A stretch of DNA of 64,000 bases from Paractinoplanes toevensis. GTDB taxonomy: Bacteria; Actinomycetota; Actinomycetes; Mycobacteriales; Micromonosporaceae. The notes below the pieces were generated by a model. It made no database searches and was not told the DNA's origin. It worked only from the letters and a program-made list of their open reading frames with translations. The DNA lies in NCBI RefSeq assembly GCF_018332695.1, contig NZ_BOQN01000040.1, forward strand, positions 30,392 to 94,391, given 5' to 3'. Positions within the stretch are counted from its first letter, which is position 1. Every line of letters starts with the position of its first letter. A program made the position numbers and the translations under genes. Shown here piece after piece: positions 8,709-16,077 of the stretch.

Positions 8709-10220
8709 ATGGAGCTGTCGTTCGAGCCGCTGTCGCCGGTGTCGTTCCTGGACCGTGCCGCCGACGCGCACGGTGAACGGATCGCGGTGGTGGACGGCGT
8801 CCGCCGCTGGACGTACACGGAGTTCCGGGACCGCTGCCGCCGGCTGGCCGGACTCCTCGCACCCCTCGCGGGCGGCCGTCCCGTGGCGGTGCTCGCGCCC
8901 AACACCCACGTACTGCTGGAAGCGCATTTCGGCGTGCCCTGGGCCGGCATTCCGCTGGTCGCGCTGAACACCCGCCTGTCGGCGGGCGAGGTGGCCTTCA
9001 TCCTGGCGCACTGCGAAGCCTCCGTGCTGGTGCACGACCCGGTGTTCGACGACCTGGTGAGCCGGCTTCCCGCGTCGATCCGGCGGATCCGCATCGACGA
9101 GCACCTGCTCGCCGGCGCCGAGCCCCTGGTCGTGCCGCCGGCCGACGAGCGGGGCCTGCTCTCGATCAATTACACGTCCGGGACGACCGGCCGGCCCAAG
9201 GGCGTCATGTACCACCACCGCGGCGCCTACCTGCAGGCACTCGCGATGGCCGGGCACACCGGGCTGTCGCCGTCGTCGGTGCACCTGTGGACGCTGCCGA
9301 TGTTCCACTGCAACGGCTGGTCGTTCCCGTGGGCGGTGACCGCGGCCGGCGGAACCCACGTGTGCCTGCCCCGGGTCGATCCGGCCGAGGTGTGGCGGCT
9401 GATCCGGTCGGAGCGGGTCACCCACCTGAACGGGGCACCCACGGTGCTGTCGATGCTGGCGTACGCGCCCGAGGCCGGCGACGGCGTACCCGGCGGCCGG
9501 GTGGTGAAGGTCGCCACCGGGGGAGCGCCGCCGTCACCGGCGATCCTGCGGCGGATGGCCGATCTCGGCTTCGACGTCACCCACCTCTACGGCCTCACCG
9601 AGACCTTCGGCCCGGCGATGATCTGCGACTGGCGCCCCGAGTGGAACACCGCCGACCACGACGGCCGGGCCCGGCTGAAGGCACGCCAGGGCGTGGCCAA
9701 CATGGTCGCGGTGACCCCGCGCATCATCGACGCGCAGGGACGGGACGTGCCGCCCGACGGCGAGACGATCGGCGAGATCGCGCTGCGCGGCAACACCGTC
9801 ATGCTGGGCTACCTGAAAGACCCGGAGGCGACCGCGGCGGCCGCCCCCGACGGCTGGTTCCGCACCGGCGACCTGGGCGTACGCCACCCCGACGGTTACG
9901 TCGAACTCCGCGACCGCCTCAAGGACGTGATCATCTCGGGCGGCGAGAACATCGCCTCGGTCGAGGTCGAACAGGTGATCGCCGACCACCCGGCCGTGCT
10001 GGAGGCCGCGGTCATCGCGGTGCCGGACGAGCGCTGGGGCGAGGTCCCGGCCGCGTTCGTCACCCTGAAGGACGGCGCGAGCGCCACCGAGAACCAGATC
10101 ATCGAGTACGTCCGGGAAAGGCTCGCCCACTTCAAGGCCCCCAAGACGGTCACGTTCGGCGACCTGCCCAAGACCTCCACCGGCAAAATCCAGAAGTACG
10201 TCCTACGCGCCCGCGGTTAG
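8709..10220 (+). CDS. Acyl-CoA synthetase (AMP-binding, medium/long-chain type)
   Basis: A 503-residue adenylate-forming ligase that activates a carboxylic acid with ATP and CoA. Motifs in order are YTSGTTGRPKG (residues 155-165, phosphate loop), LYGLTETFGP (~295), GWFRTGDLG (~378), the hinge DRLKDVIISGGENI (~400), and the adenylation lysine within PKTSTGKIQKY near the C-terminus. The closest-looking families are the fatty-acyl ligases that precede beta-oxidation. The preceding secreted lipase could supply fatty acids, although a hairpin separates the two genes. ATG 8709 is the first start giving the usual N-terminus. The substrate chain length cannot be read from the sequence. Confidence 0.92.
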   Translation: MELSFEPLSPVSFLDRAADAHGERIAVVDGVRRWTYTEFRDRCRRLAGLLAPLAGGRPVAVLAPNTHVLLEAHFGVPWAGIPLVALNTRLSAGEVAFILAHCEASVLVHDPVFDDLVSRLPASIRRIRIDEHLLAGAEPLVVPPADERGLLSINYTSGTTGRPKGVMYHHRGAYLQALAMAGHTGLSPSSVHLWTLPMFHCNGWSFPWAVTAAGGTHVCLPRVDPAEVWRLIRSERVTHLNGAPTVLSMLAYAPEAGDGVPGGRVVKVATGGAPPSPAILRRMADLGFDVTHLYGLTETFGPAMICDWRPEWNTADHDGRARLKARQGVANMVAVTPRIIDAQGRDVPPDGETIGEIALRGNTVMLGYLKDPEATAAAAPDGWFRTGDLGVRHPDGYVELRDRLKDVIISGGENIASVEVEQVIADHPAVLEAAVIAVPDERWGEVPAAFVTLKDGASATENQIIEYVRERLAHFKAPKTVTFGDLPKTSTGKIQKYVLRARG

Positions 10221-10229
10221 CCTGGTGGC

Positions 10230-10688
10230 ATGCTGACCGCCGAACGGATGAGCATGTGGCGCGGCCGATACCAGTTGGCCGCCGACGGACGACCGGTCGC
10301 CGTGTGGGACCCGTCGTGGTGGCGCACCGGTGGCAATTTCGAGGTGGACGGCCGCGGCTACGAGGTGCGGGCCAACGGCTGGGGCACGAAATACCGCATG
10401 CTCGACGCGATGGGCACCGAGGTCGCCCTGATCGAGAGGGCCGGCCGCAAACGCTGGTCGGTGCAGGCCGGCGGCCGGGTGTACGAATTCCGCCGCGCGT
10501 CGTTCTGGGGCAGCCGGCAGGAGCTGCTGGCCGACGGGGTGCCGGTGGGATCGTTGCGGCGCACGAGCGCCTGGACCGGCGCCATCGAGGCGGACCTGCC
10601 GGGCATGCCGCTGCCGGTCCAGATCTGCGTGGTAGGCGTCCAGATCGCAATCTGGCAGGCCCAGCAGTCCGCGGCGGCAAGCAGCTGA
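10230..10688 (+). CDS. LURP-one/tubby-like hypothetical protein
   Basis: A 152-residue soluble protein whose strand-rich pattern (GRPVAVWDPSWWRTGGNFEVDGRGYEVRANGWGTKYRMLDAMG and the repeated DG-turns) resembles the beta-barrel of LURP-one/scramblase-like proteins. A C-terminal hydrophobic helix ends the protein (VQICVVGVQIAIWQAQQ), where this fold places its central helix. The function of bacterial members is unknown; membrane association is possible. It starts 9 bp after the acyl-CoA ligase stop, so co-transcription is likely. A second LURP-like protein is encoded at 28671-29171. Family assignment is by pattern and moderately sure. Confidence 0.7.
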   Translation: MLTAERMSMWRGRYQLAADGRPVAVWDPSWWRTGGNFEVDGRGYEVRANGWGTKYRMLDAMGTEVALIERAGRKRWSVQAGGRVYEFRRASFWGSRQELLADGVPVGSLRRTSAWTGAIEADLPGMPLPVQICVVGVQIAIWQAQQSAAASS

Positions 10689-10868
10689 GGTCTCCGTCAG
10701 AAAAGGAACTCAAGAAACTCAAGCGGTTTATGAGGCATCCTGCCACTGTGCCGCACCGGGAATTCAATAAACAAGGACGCACCTGCGAACGACATTGCCG
10801 TCACTATCCGTGGTGGTCCTTCCGGGCATTTGATCAACAATTCCTGGTGCATTGACAGGCGGTGCATC

Positions 10869-11633
10869 ATGGCTGGCGTGATAGTTGATACGCGGGGTCT
10901 CGCCCGCTCGGAGCAAAACGGCCGGGGCAGCGCTGAGCCGGAGGCCGCACTTCCAGATTCCGATCGCCCGGAGTTGGGTGGGGCTCTCGAAGCCCTGAGC
11001 GGAGAAATTCTGAAGAAGCGCTCCCTGGAGATCTCCTCCACCAGCTTCGTGACCATCATCAGCATCATTCTCGGCGTGGCGCTCGCGCTCCTGGCGGAGA
11101 AGACCTTTCCCTTCCCGCGCCCCCTCGTCGCCGCGCAGAGCGCATGCATGCTGCTGCTCTTCGTGTGCACGTTCTACTACTTCCTCTCGATCAGCATCAT
11201 TCTCCGATGGGCGCCGTCCTTCGCCGACTGCGCGCAGCCTTTCATCATTACGAGTCTCGAAATTCCGCCCACCTACTTTCTTGGTCGTGTCACCGGGTGG
11301 GACGCCTGCCTGGCGATCCTTTTTGTGTTCGTCGCCGCAGGAGTCGGGAGCACGGTGATGTGGTCGCCGGTATCCCACTTCGGCGGTGACCGGAAAGCCC
11401 AAAGAATGCTGCACCGCATTTTTCGTGAGGTGGCCGTCATCTTTGGCACGGGCGCGCTTTCCCTGGCGTCGATCGGCCTTGCGGCACACTTCGCCCAGGC
11501 CGGCAAGATGTGGTGGGGCTTCGGCAGTTGCGCGGTGGTGCTGGCCACGCTCGGCGCGCTGGTGGCTCGCATGGAGATCCAGCTGTCCCGCATTCACGCC
11601 TATTACGGCGTGAACCGACCACCCTTCAACTGA
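10869..11633 (+). CDS. Hypothetical four-helix membrane protein
   Basis: A 254-residue protein starting at ATG 10869 (AGGCGG 6 nt upstream; an in-frame ATG at 10830 adds 13 residues without a ribosome site). Residues ~1-55 are polar. Four hydrophobic segments follow: FVTIISIILGVALALL, a segment beginning SACMLLLFVCTFYYF, ACLAILFVFVAAGVG, and a C-terminal pair around VIFGTGALSLASIGLAA and FGSCAVVLATLGALVA. No enzymatic motif is seen. Codon use is noticeably less GC-biased than in its neighbours (ATA, ATT, GAA and AAG codons), and the 180 bp upstream are also comparatively AT-rich, which may reflect acquisition. I do not recognise the family. Confidence 0.72.
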   Translation: MAGVIVDTRGLARSEQNGRGSAEPEAALPDSDRPELGGALEALSGEILKKRSLEISSTSFVTIISIILGVALALLAEKTFPFPRPLVAAQSACMLLLFVCTFYYFLSISIILRWAPSFADCAQPFIITSLEIPPTYFLGRVTGWDACLAILFVFVAAGVGSTVMWSPVSHFGGDRKAQRMLHRIFREVAVIFGTGALSLASIGLAAHFAQAGKMWWGFGSCAVVLATLGALVARMEIQLSRIHAYYGVNRPPFN

Positions 11634-11667
11634 GCCGAAGGCCTCTGCGCCGGAAGGAGCGGCTGCG

Positions 11668-12032
11668 GTGCGCGGTTTCCGCCCGGCCACCGAACCGGAG
11701 GTCGTGCTGGCGTTTCTCCGGGGCGAGATGGACTCGGACCGTTTCGGCGGCGACGTGCGCCGCCGGCTGGCCGAGGCCGGCGGCCTGCACCTGGTGCGAA
11801 ATCCCGATCTGACCTCCGACGAGGAGAACCGTGCCCGCGAGCGAGCCCTCGCCGCCACGGCCGGGTCGGTCGGCGACCTGATCGTGATGGCGACACCCGA
11901 CCTGAGCAGGCTCGTCGTGCTCGGGGGCCACGCCCGGCTGGCCGTGCTCGACGTAGCCGGGCTGGAGCAACGCCTCACCGTCACGCGTACCTGGGCCTGT
12001 CCGACACCATCGAGCAGTGGAACTGTTTCTGA
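11668..12032 (+). pseudogene. Hypothetical protein, frameshifted near the C-terminus
   Basis: GTG 11668 (GGAAGGAG at 11651-11658) opens a frame encoding MRGFRPATEPEVV... with a recognisable block SRLVVLGGHARLAVL and LTVT. From about 11985 the continuation of that family block, YLGLSDTIEQWNCF followed by TGA, is encoded in the next frame (codons from 11988, stop 12030-12032). In the original frame translation continues into unrelated residues until 12081 and would overlap the convergent gene at 12042. One missing base around 11982-11988 explains both facts. It may be a genuine mutation or an assembly error. The function of the family (a GH-x-RL core with a ...W-x-C/L-F/Y end) is unknown to me. 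Confidence 0.6.
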
Positions 12033-12041
12033 GGACCGCGG

Positions 12042-12782
12042 TCAGCCGACCATCTGCTCCCACAGGCCGGGGTTGCGGTAGTGGTTGTGCGCGCCGGTCG
12101 CCAGCACCGCCCGCAGTGCCGTCAGGTGTTCGGTGTCGGGTGGCAGGTGGAGGGCGTCGAGCAGGGTCAGCGCCGCCACCGGGGAGAGGTCGCCGTAGAT
12201 GTCGTGGTAGCTCATCAGCAGGCCGCGGAAGACCGCCTGGTGCAGCTCGGGCAGGGCCGTCGCCGTCTCGTAGATGTCGTGCTTGAGCGACCAGCGGACC
12301 GGGCCCGAGTTGGCCAGGACCCGCCAGGCCCGGCGGTGGGTGCGGCCGGCGGCCAGCTCGCGCAGGCGGCGGCGGGACCGCAGATGGCGTACGTCATCGG
12401 CCAGCACCGCGCCGAACGCCGCGTCGACGGTGTCGCGGTTCTCGAACCAGTCGACCCACAGCGAATACAGCACCGCCTCGCAGGGTGCGGCGTTCTCCAG
12501 CCGTTCCCGGTAGCCGGCCCACATCGCGTCGTACACCCCGGGGTCGTCGCGCTCCGCCGCGTACCACCCGATCTCGACGGTCACCCAATATTGATCCAGC
12601 AGGTCGAGCAGCCCCAGGCCGAGCCGTAATCCGCCGTCGACCAGCAGGTCGCGGGTCCACTCGTGGGCTAGCTCGTTGTCGTCGAGCTCGCGCCCGTCGT
12701 CGAGCCACCGCCCCCTGGACTGCCGGGTGACCCCGTGTGCTGCCAGCCAGCGCGCGGCCTCGACCGCCTCCCGTGTGCGCAT
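12042..12782 (-). CDS. Hypothetical protein (helical, 246 aa)
   Basis: The start is chosen at ATG 12782 (MRTREAVEAARWLAAHG), because upstream in-frame codons enter the promoter and coding region of the divergent MFS gene. The protein is helical, rich in Arg, Trp and Leu, with blocks such as LLDLLDQYWVTVEIGWYAAERDDPGVYDAMWAGYR split by short loops, and ends NPGLWEQMVG. It has no signal peptide, membrane segment or known catalytic motif. It ends 10 bp from the frameshifted convergent gene and is divergent from the exporter 61 bp away, which could place it under shared control. I do not recognise the family. Confidence 0.7.
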   Translation of the reverse strand: MRTREAVEAARWLAAHGVTRQSRGRWLDDGRELDDNELAHEWTRDLLVDGGLRLGLGLLDLLDQYWVTVEIGWYAAERDDPGVYDAMWAGYRERLENAAPCEAVLYSLWVDWFENRDTVDAAFGAVLADDVRHLRSRRRLRELAAGRTHRRAWRVLANSGPVRWSLKHDIYETATALPELHQAVFRGLLMSYHDIYGDLSPVAALTLLDALHLPPDTEHLTALRAVLATGAHNHYRNPGLWEQMVG

Positions 12783-12843
12783 GCCTGGGAGTGTGACCGA
12801 CCCGCACCAGCGCCTTCCACCTGATATCCCGCATGATGGCCGC

Positions 12844-14004
12844 ATGACGACGCGCCGGGCCTGGGCCGCCCTGGTGGTGTTGTCGCTGGCCGCGTTCGCG
12901 TTCGTCACCACCGAACTGCTGCCGATCGGCCTGCTCACCGTCATGGCACCTGATCTGGATCGGTCACGGTCGCAGGTGGGGTTGCTGGTGAGCGGCTACG
13001 CCGTGGTCGTCGTGCTGGCGTCGATCCCGCTGACCCTGCTCACCCAGCGTGTTCCGCGGCGGCAACTGCTCACCGTCACGATGGTGGTGTTCGCGGCTGC
13101 CGACCTGGCCGGGGCGCTGGCTCCGACGTACGCGATCCTGGCCGGCTCCCGGCTGATCACCGCGTTGACGCAGGCTCTTTTCTGGTCGGTCGCGGCGCCC
13201 GCCGTGACCGGCCTTTTCCCGGTCGGGAAACGCGGCCGGGTGGTGGCGCTGTTCGGGGTCGGGCCGGCGCTGGCGCCGGTTCTCGGGGTGCCGCTGTGCA
13301 CCTGGCTGGGGCAGCAGACCGGCTGGCGAACGGCGTTCGTGCTGATGGCGGTGTTCGGCGTGGTGACCGCGGTGGCGGTGGCCGCGCTCATCCCGTCCTA
13401 CGCGCCGGCCGACGGCGGCGCGGCCCGCGGTACCGCGCCGGACCGGCGCGAATTCCGGATCATCGTGGTGGTCACGGCGGTGGGCATCACCGGCTTCCTG
13501 ACATTTTCGACGTACGTCACCCCGTTCCTGCTCGACGTCTCGGGATTCGGTGCCGGTGCTCTGGCGCCGCTGCTGTTCGTGGCGGGGGCCGCCGGCACGC
13601 TGGGTACGATCGCGGTCTCCCGCACGCTCGACCGCCATCCGGTCGGATCGATGCTGGTGCCCCTGGCGATCGGCGCGGCCGCGCTGCTGGCGCTGGCCGC
13701 CCTCGGTGGGTTGCGGCCGGTCACGGCGCTTCTGCTGGGTGGGCAGGGGCTGGCGTACGCCGCTTTCGCCACCGCCCTGCAGAACCGCATGTTGCAGGTC
13801 GCGCCGGGCAGCACCGACCTCGCCTCGGCGACACTGGGTTCCGCGTTCAACGTCGGGATCGCCGCGGGGTCACTCCTGGGCGGTGCGTTGCTGCCCGGGT
13901 ACGGCCCGCGCTCGCTCGCCCTGACCGGTGGCCTGCTCGTCGTGGCCGCGGTGGCAATGCTCGCCGCCGACCTATGCAAAAAACCTGCAAATCAGATTCA
14001 TTGA
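12844..14004 (+). CDS. MFS efflux transporter (AraJ/Cmx type)
   Basis: A 386-residue inner-membrane proton antiporter with about 12 transmembrane helices. The N-terminal segment AAFAFVTTELLPIGLLTVMAPDL, followed by the loop QRVPRRQLL between helices 2 and 3 and ALFWSVAAPAVTGLFP, is typical of the sugar/chloramphenicol-efflux (DHA1) subgroup. It would export a small drug-like or sugar compound. ATG 12844 gives the standard cytoplasmic MTTRRAW start. The last codons (CKKPANQIH) are AT-rich compared with the body, and the following 155 bp carry the leader of the pectate lyase gene. The exported substrate cannot be deduced. Confidence 0.9.
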   Translation: MTTRRAWAALVVLSLAAFAFVTTELLPIGLLTVMAPDLDRSRSQVGLLVSGYAVVVVLASIPLTLLTQRVPRRQLLTVTMVVFAAADLAGALAPTYAILAGSRLITALTQALFWSVAAPAVTGLFPVGKRGRVVALFGVGPALAPVLGVPLCTWLGQQTGWRTAFVLMAVFGVVTAVAVAALIPSYAPADGGAARGTAPDRREFRIIVVVTAVGITGFLTFSTYVTPFLLDVSGFGAGALAPLLFVAGAAGTLGTIAVSRTLDRHPVGSMLVPLAIGAAALLALAALGGLRPVTALLLGGQGLAYAAFATALQNRMLQVAPGSTDLASATLGSAFNVGIAAGSLLGGALLPGYGPRSLALTGGLLVVAAVAMLAADLCKKPANQIH

Positions 14005-14165
14005 CTCGCGTATATCGGCGATGGGAGATTCCAATACGGAATACCCGTCCCCCGGAAACCGCCGGTCCCCGCCCCAGGGACGCGTCGCAAGCTGCGGTTA
14101 TGCAGCGGCGAATTCAAATTACTTACGCGCTGGCGGTCTCCATTTGCGACAAGGAGTAAATGCGC

Positions 14166-15998
14166 ATGACACCACACCCACGCGCCCGCCGGATTCGCCG
14201 GCTGGCCGGTGTCGGCGGTCTGGTCACGCTGGTCACGGCGGGCCTCTTCGTCACCGTAACGAACGCTGAGGCCGCCACCGTCTTCAGCGCCGACTTCGAG
14301 AACGGCAGCACCAGCGGCTGGTCGAAATCGGGCGGCACCTGGGCGGTCGTCTCGGACGGCTCGCAGGTGCTCCAGCAGTCCGACACCGGCTCCGAGCGGG
14401 CCCGCGACTTCGCCGGCCAGACCAGCTGGACGAACTACTCGGTGCAGGCCCGGGTCAAAGCCACCGCGTTCGCCTCGACCAGCGGCGTGGTGTCGATCAC
14501 CGCCCGGGCGGCCGGCGCTACCAAGATGTACCGCCTGTCGCTGACCGGCAGCGGCAAGGTCCAGCTGGAGACGATGAACGGCAGCGCCGTCTCGGTTCTC
14601 GGCAGCCTCAGCCAGACGATCTCCACGAGCACCTTCTACACGCTGAGACTGTCGGTGAACGGGTCGACGATCAGCGGCACGGTCAACGGCACGAGCGTGG
14701 GCAGCGCCACCGACAGCACGATCAGTGCCGGCCGGATCGGGCTGCTCACCGAACACGCGTCGGGCCGCTTCGACGACATCGTGGTGGACGACGGCGGCGG
14801 CACGACGCCGACCACCTCACCGACCGCCTCCCCGACCTCGTCCCCGACGGCGTCACCCACGGTGTCCCCGACGGTCTCGCCGACCGTCTCGCCGACCACG
14901 TCGCCGCCGACCTCGAACGCGCTCTACGTCGCGCCGAACGGCACCGACTCGGCGGCCGGCACCCAGGCGGCGCCCACCACGCTCGCCTCGGCGGTCACCC
15001 GGATCGCGGCCGGCGGCACGATCTACATGCGCGGCGGCACCTACTCCTACTCGGCGACCCAGACCATCGCGGCCGGCAACAACGGCACGTCGAGCGCCCG
15101 TAAGACTCTCTCGGCGTACCCCGGGGAAACTCCGATCTTGAATTTCTCGGCGCAGGCCGAGGACACGGCGGCTCGCGGGCTCGCCCTCAACGGCAACTAC
15201 TGGCGCGTCTACGGCCTGATCGTCGAACGGGCCGGTGACAACGGCATCTTCGTCGGCGGCAGCAACAACATCATCGAGCGCACGGTGACCCGCTACAACC
15301 GCGACACCGGCCTGCAGCTGTCCCGGATCGCCTCGGACACGCCGAACAGCCAGTGGCCGGCGAACAACCTGGTGCTCTCGGCCGAATCGCACGACAACGC
15401 CGACTCCGACGGCGAGGACGCCGACGGCTTCGCCGCGAAACTGACGGTCGGAAGCGGCAACATCTTCCGGTACGCCGTTTCGCACAACAACATCGACGAC
15501 GGCTGGGACCTCTACACGAAGACCGACACCGGCCCGATCGGCGTGGTCACCATCGAGGATTCGCTCGCCTACAACAACGGCACCCTCAGTAACGGTGGCC
15601 AGGCCGGCGCCGGTGACCGCAACGGCTTCAAGCTGGGCGGCGAGGACATCGCGGTGAACCACGTCGTGCGGCGCAGCTTCGCGGTGAAGAACGGCAAGCA
15701 CGGCTTCACCTTCAACAGCAACCCCGGTTCGATGACCATCGCGAACAACGTCGCGGTGGACAACACCGAGCGCAACTTCAACTTCGACGGCGGAACATCG
15801 ACATTCACCAACAACACCTCCTGCCGTACGTCGAGCGGCACGAACGACCGCATCATCGGAAGTGCCGACAGCACGAACCAGTTCTGGTCCGGCACCAACG
15901 GCTCCCGTTGCTCCGCGTACACCGGTGCCCTGACCTGGTCCTTCGACTCGGCCGGCAAGCTGATCGTGAAGTTCGGCGGCGTGGTGGCCACCCCGTAA
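14166..15998 (+). CDS. Secreted PL9-type pectate lyase with N-terminal jelly-roll domain
   Basis: A ~610-residue exported multidomain enzyme. Order: signal peptide (residues ~1-38, ending EAA); a LamG/jelly-roll-like domain (VFSADFENG... to GRFDDIVVDDGGG, ~40-215); a Thr/Pro/Ser linker of TSPT/VSPT repeats (~216-250); then a right-handed parallel beta-helix starting LYVAPNGTDSAAGT. The helix contains the PL9 hallmark DGEDADGFAAKLTVGSG and NNIDDGWDLYTK, which carry the calcium-binding and catalytic region. It would beta-eliminate polygalacturonate. AAGGAG (14151-14156) is 9 nt from ATG 14166 but only 3 nt from the in-frame ATG 14160, so the second is preferred. A strong terminator follows. Confidence 0.9.
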   Translation: MTPHPRARRIRRLAGVGGLVTLVTAGLFVTVTNAEAATVFSADFENGSTSGWSKSGGTWAVVSDGSQVLQQSDTGSERARDFAGQTSWTNYSVQARVKATAFASTSGVVSITARAAGATKMYRLSLTGSGKVQLETMNGSAVSVLGSLSQTISTSTFYTLRLSVNGSTISGTVNGTSVGSATDSTISAGRIGLLTEHASGRFDDIVVDDGGGTTPTTSPTASPTSSPTASPTVSPTVSPTVSPTTSPPTSNALYVAPNGTDSAAGTQAAPTTLASAVTRIAAGGTIYMRGGTYSYSATQTIAAGNNGTSSARKTLSAYPGETPILNFSAQAEDTAARGLALNGNYWRVYGLIVERAGDNGIFVGGSNNIIERTVTRYNRDTGLQLSRIASDTPNSQWPANNLVLSAESHDNADSDGEDADGFAAKLTVGSGNIFRYAVSHNNIDDGWDLYTKTDTGPIGVVTIEDSLAYNNGTLSNGGQAGAGDRNGFKLGGEDIAVNHVVRRSFAVKNGKHGFTFNSNPGSMTIANNVAVDNTERNFNFDGGTSTFTNNTSCRTSSGTNDRIIGSADSTNQFWSGTNGSRCSAYTGALTWSFDSAGKLIVKFGGVVATP

Positions 15999-16005
15999 CC
16001 ACGGC

Positions 16006-16042
16006 CCGGGGCCGGGGCGTCAAGCCCCGGCCCCGGCTTTTT
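16006..16042 (+). terminator. Rho-independent terminator of the pectate lyase gene
   Basis: A perfect 13-bp GC stem pairs 16006-16018 with 16024-16036 around a 5-nt loop, followed by C and five T. It lies 7 nt after the lyase stop and separates it from the GGDEF-EAL gene. Confidence 0.9.
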
Positions 16043-16077
16043 CTTAATGTCTGACGGCCGCGCGCCGATGGACAGCC

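Noticed and set aside
14005..14159. Promoter at TTGACT 14001-14006 for the pectate lyase
   Set aside because: A good -35 box is present but no convincing -10 box follows at 16-19 bp, so it is not listed.
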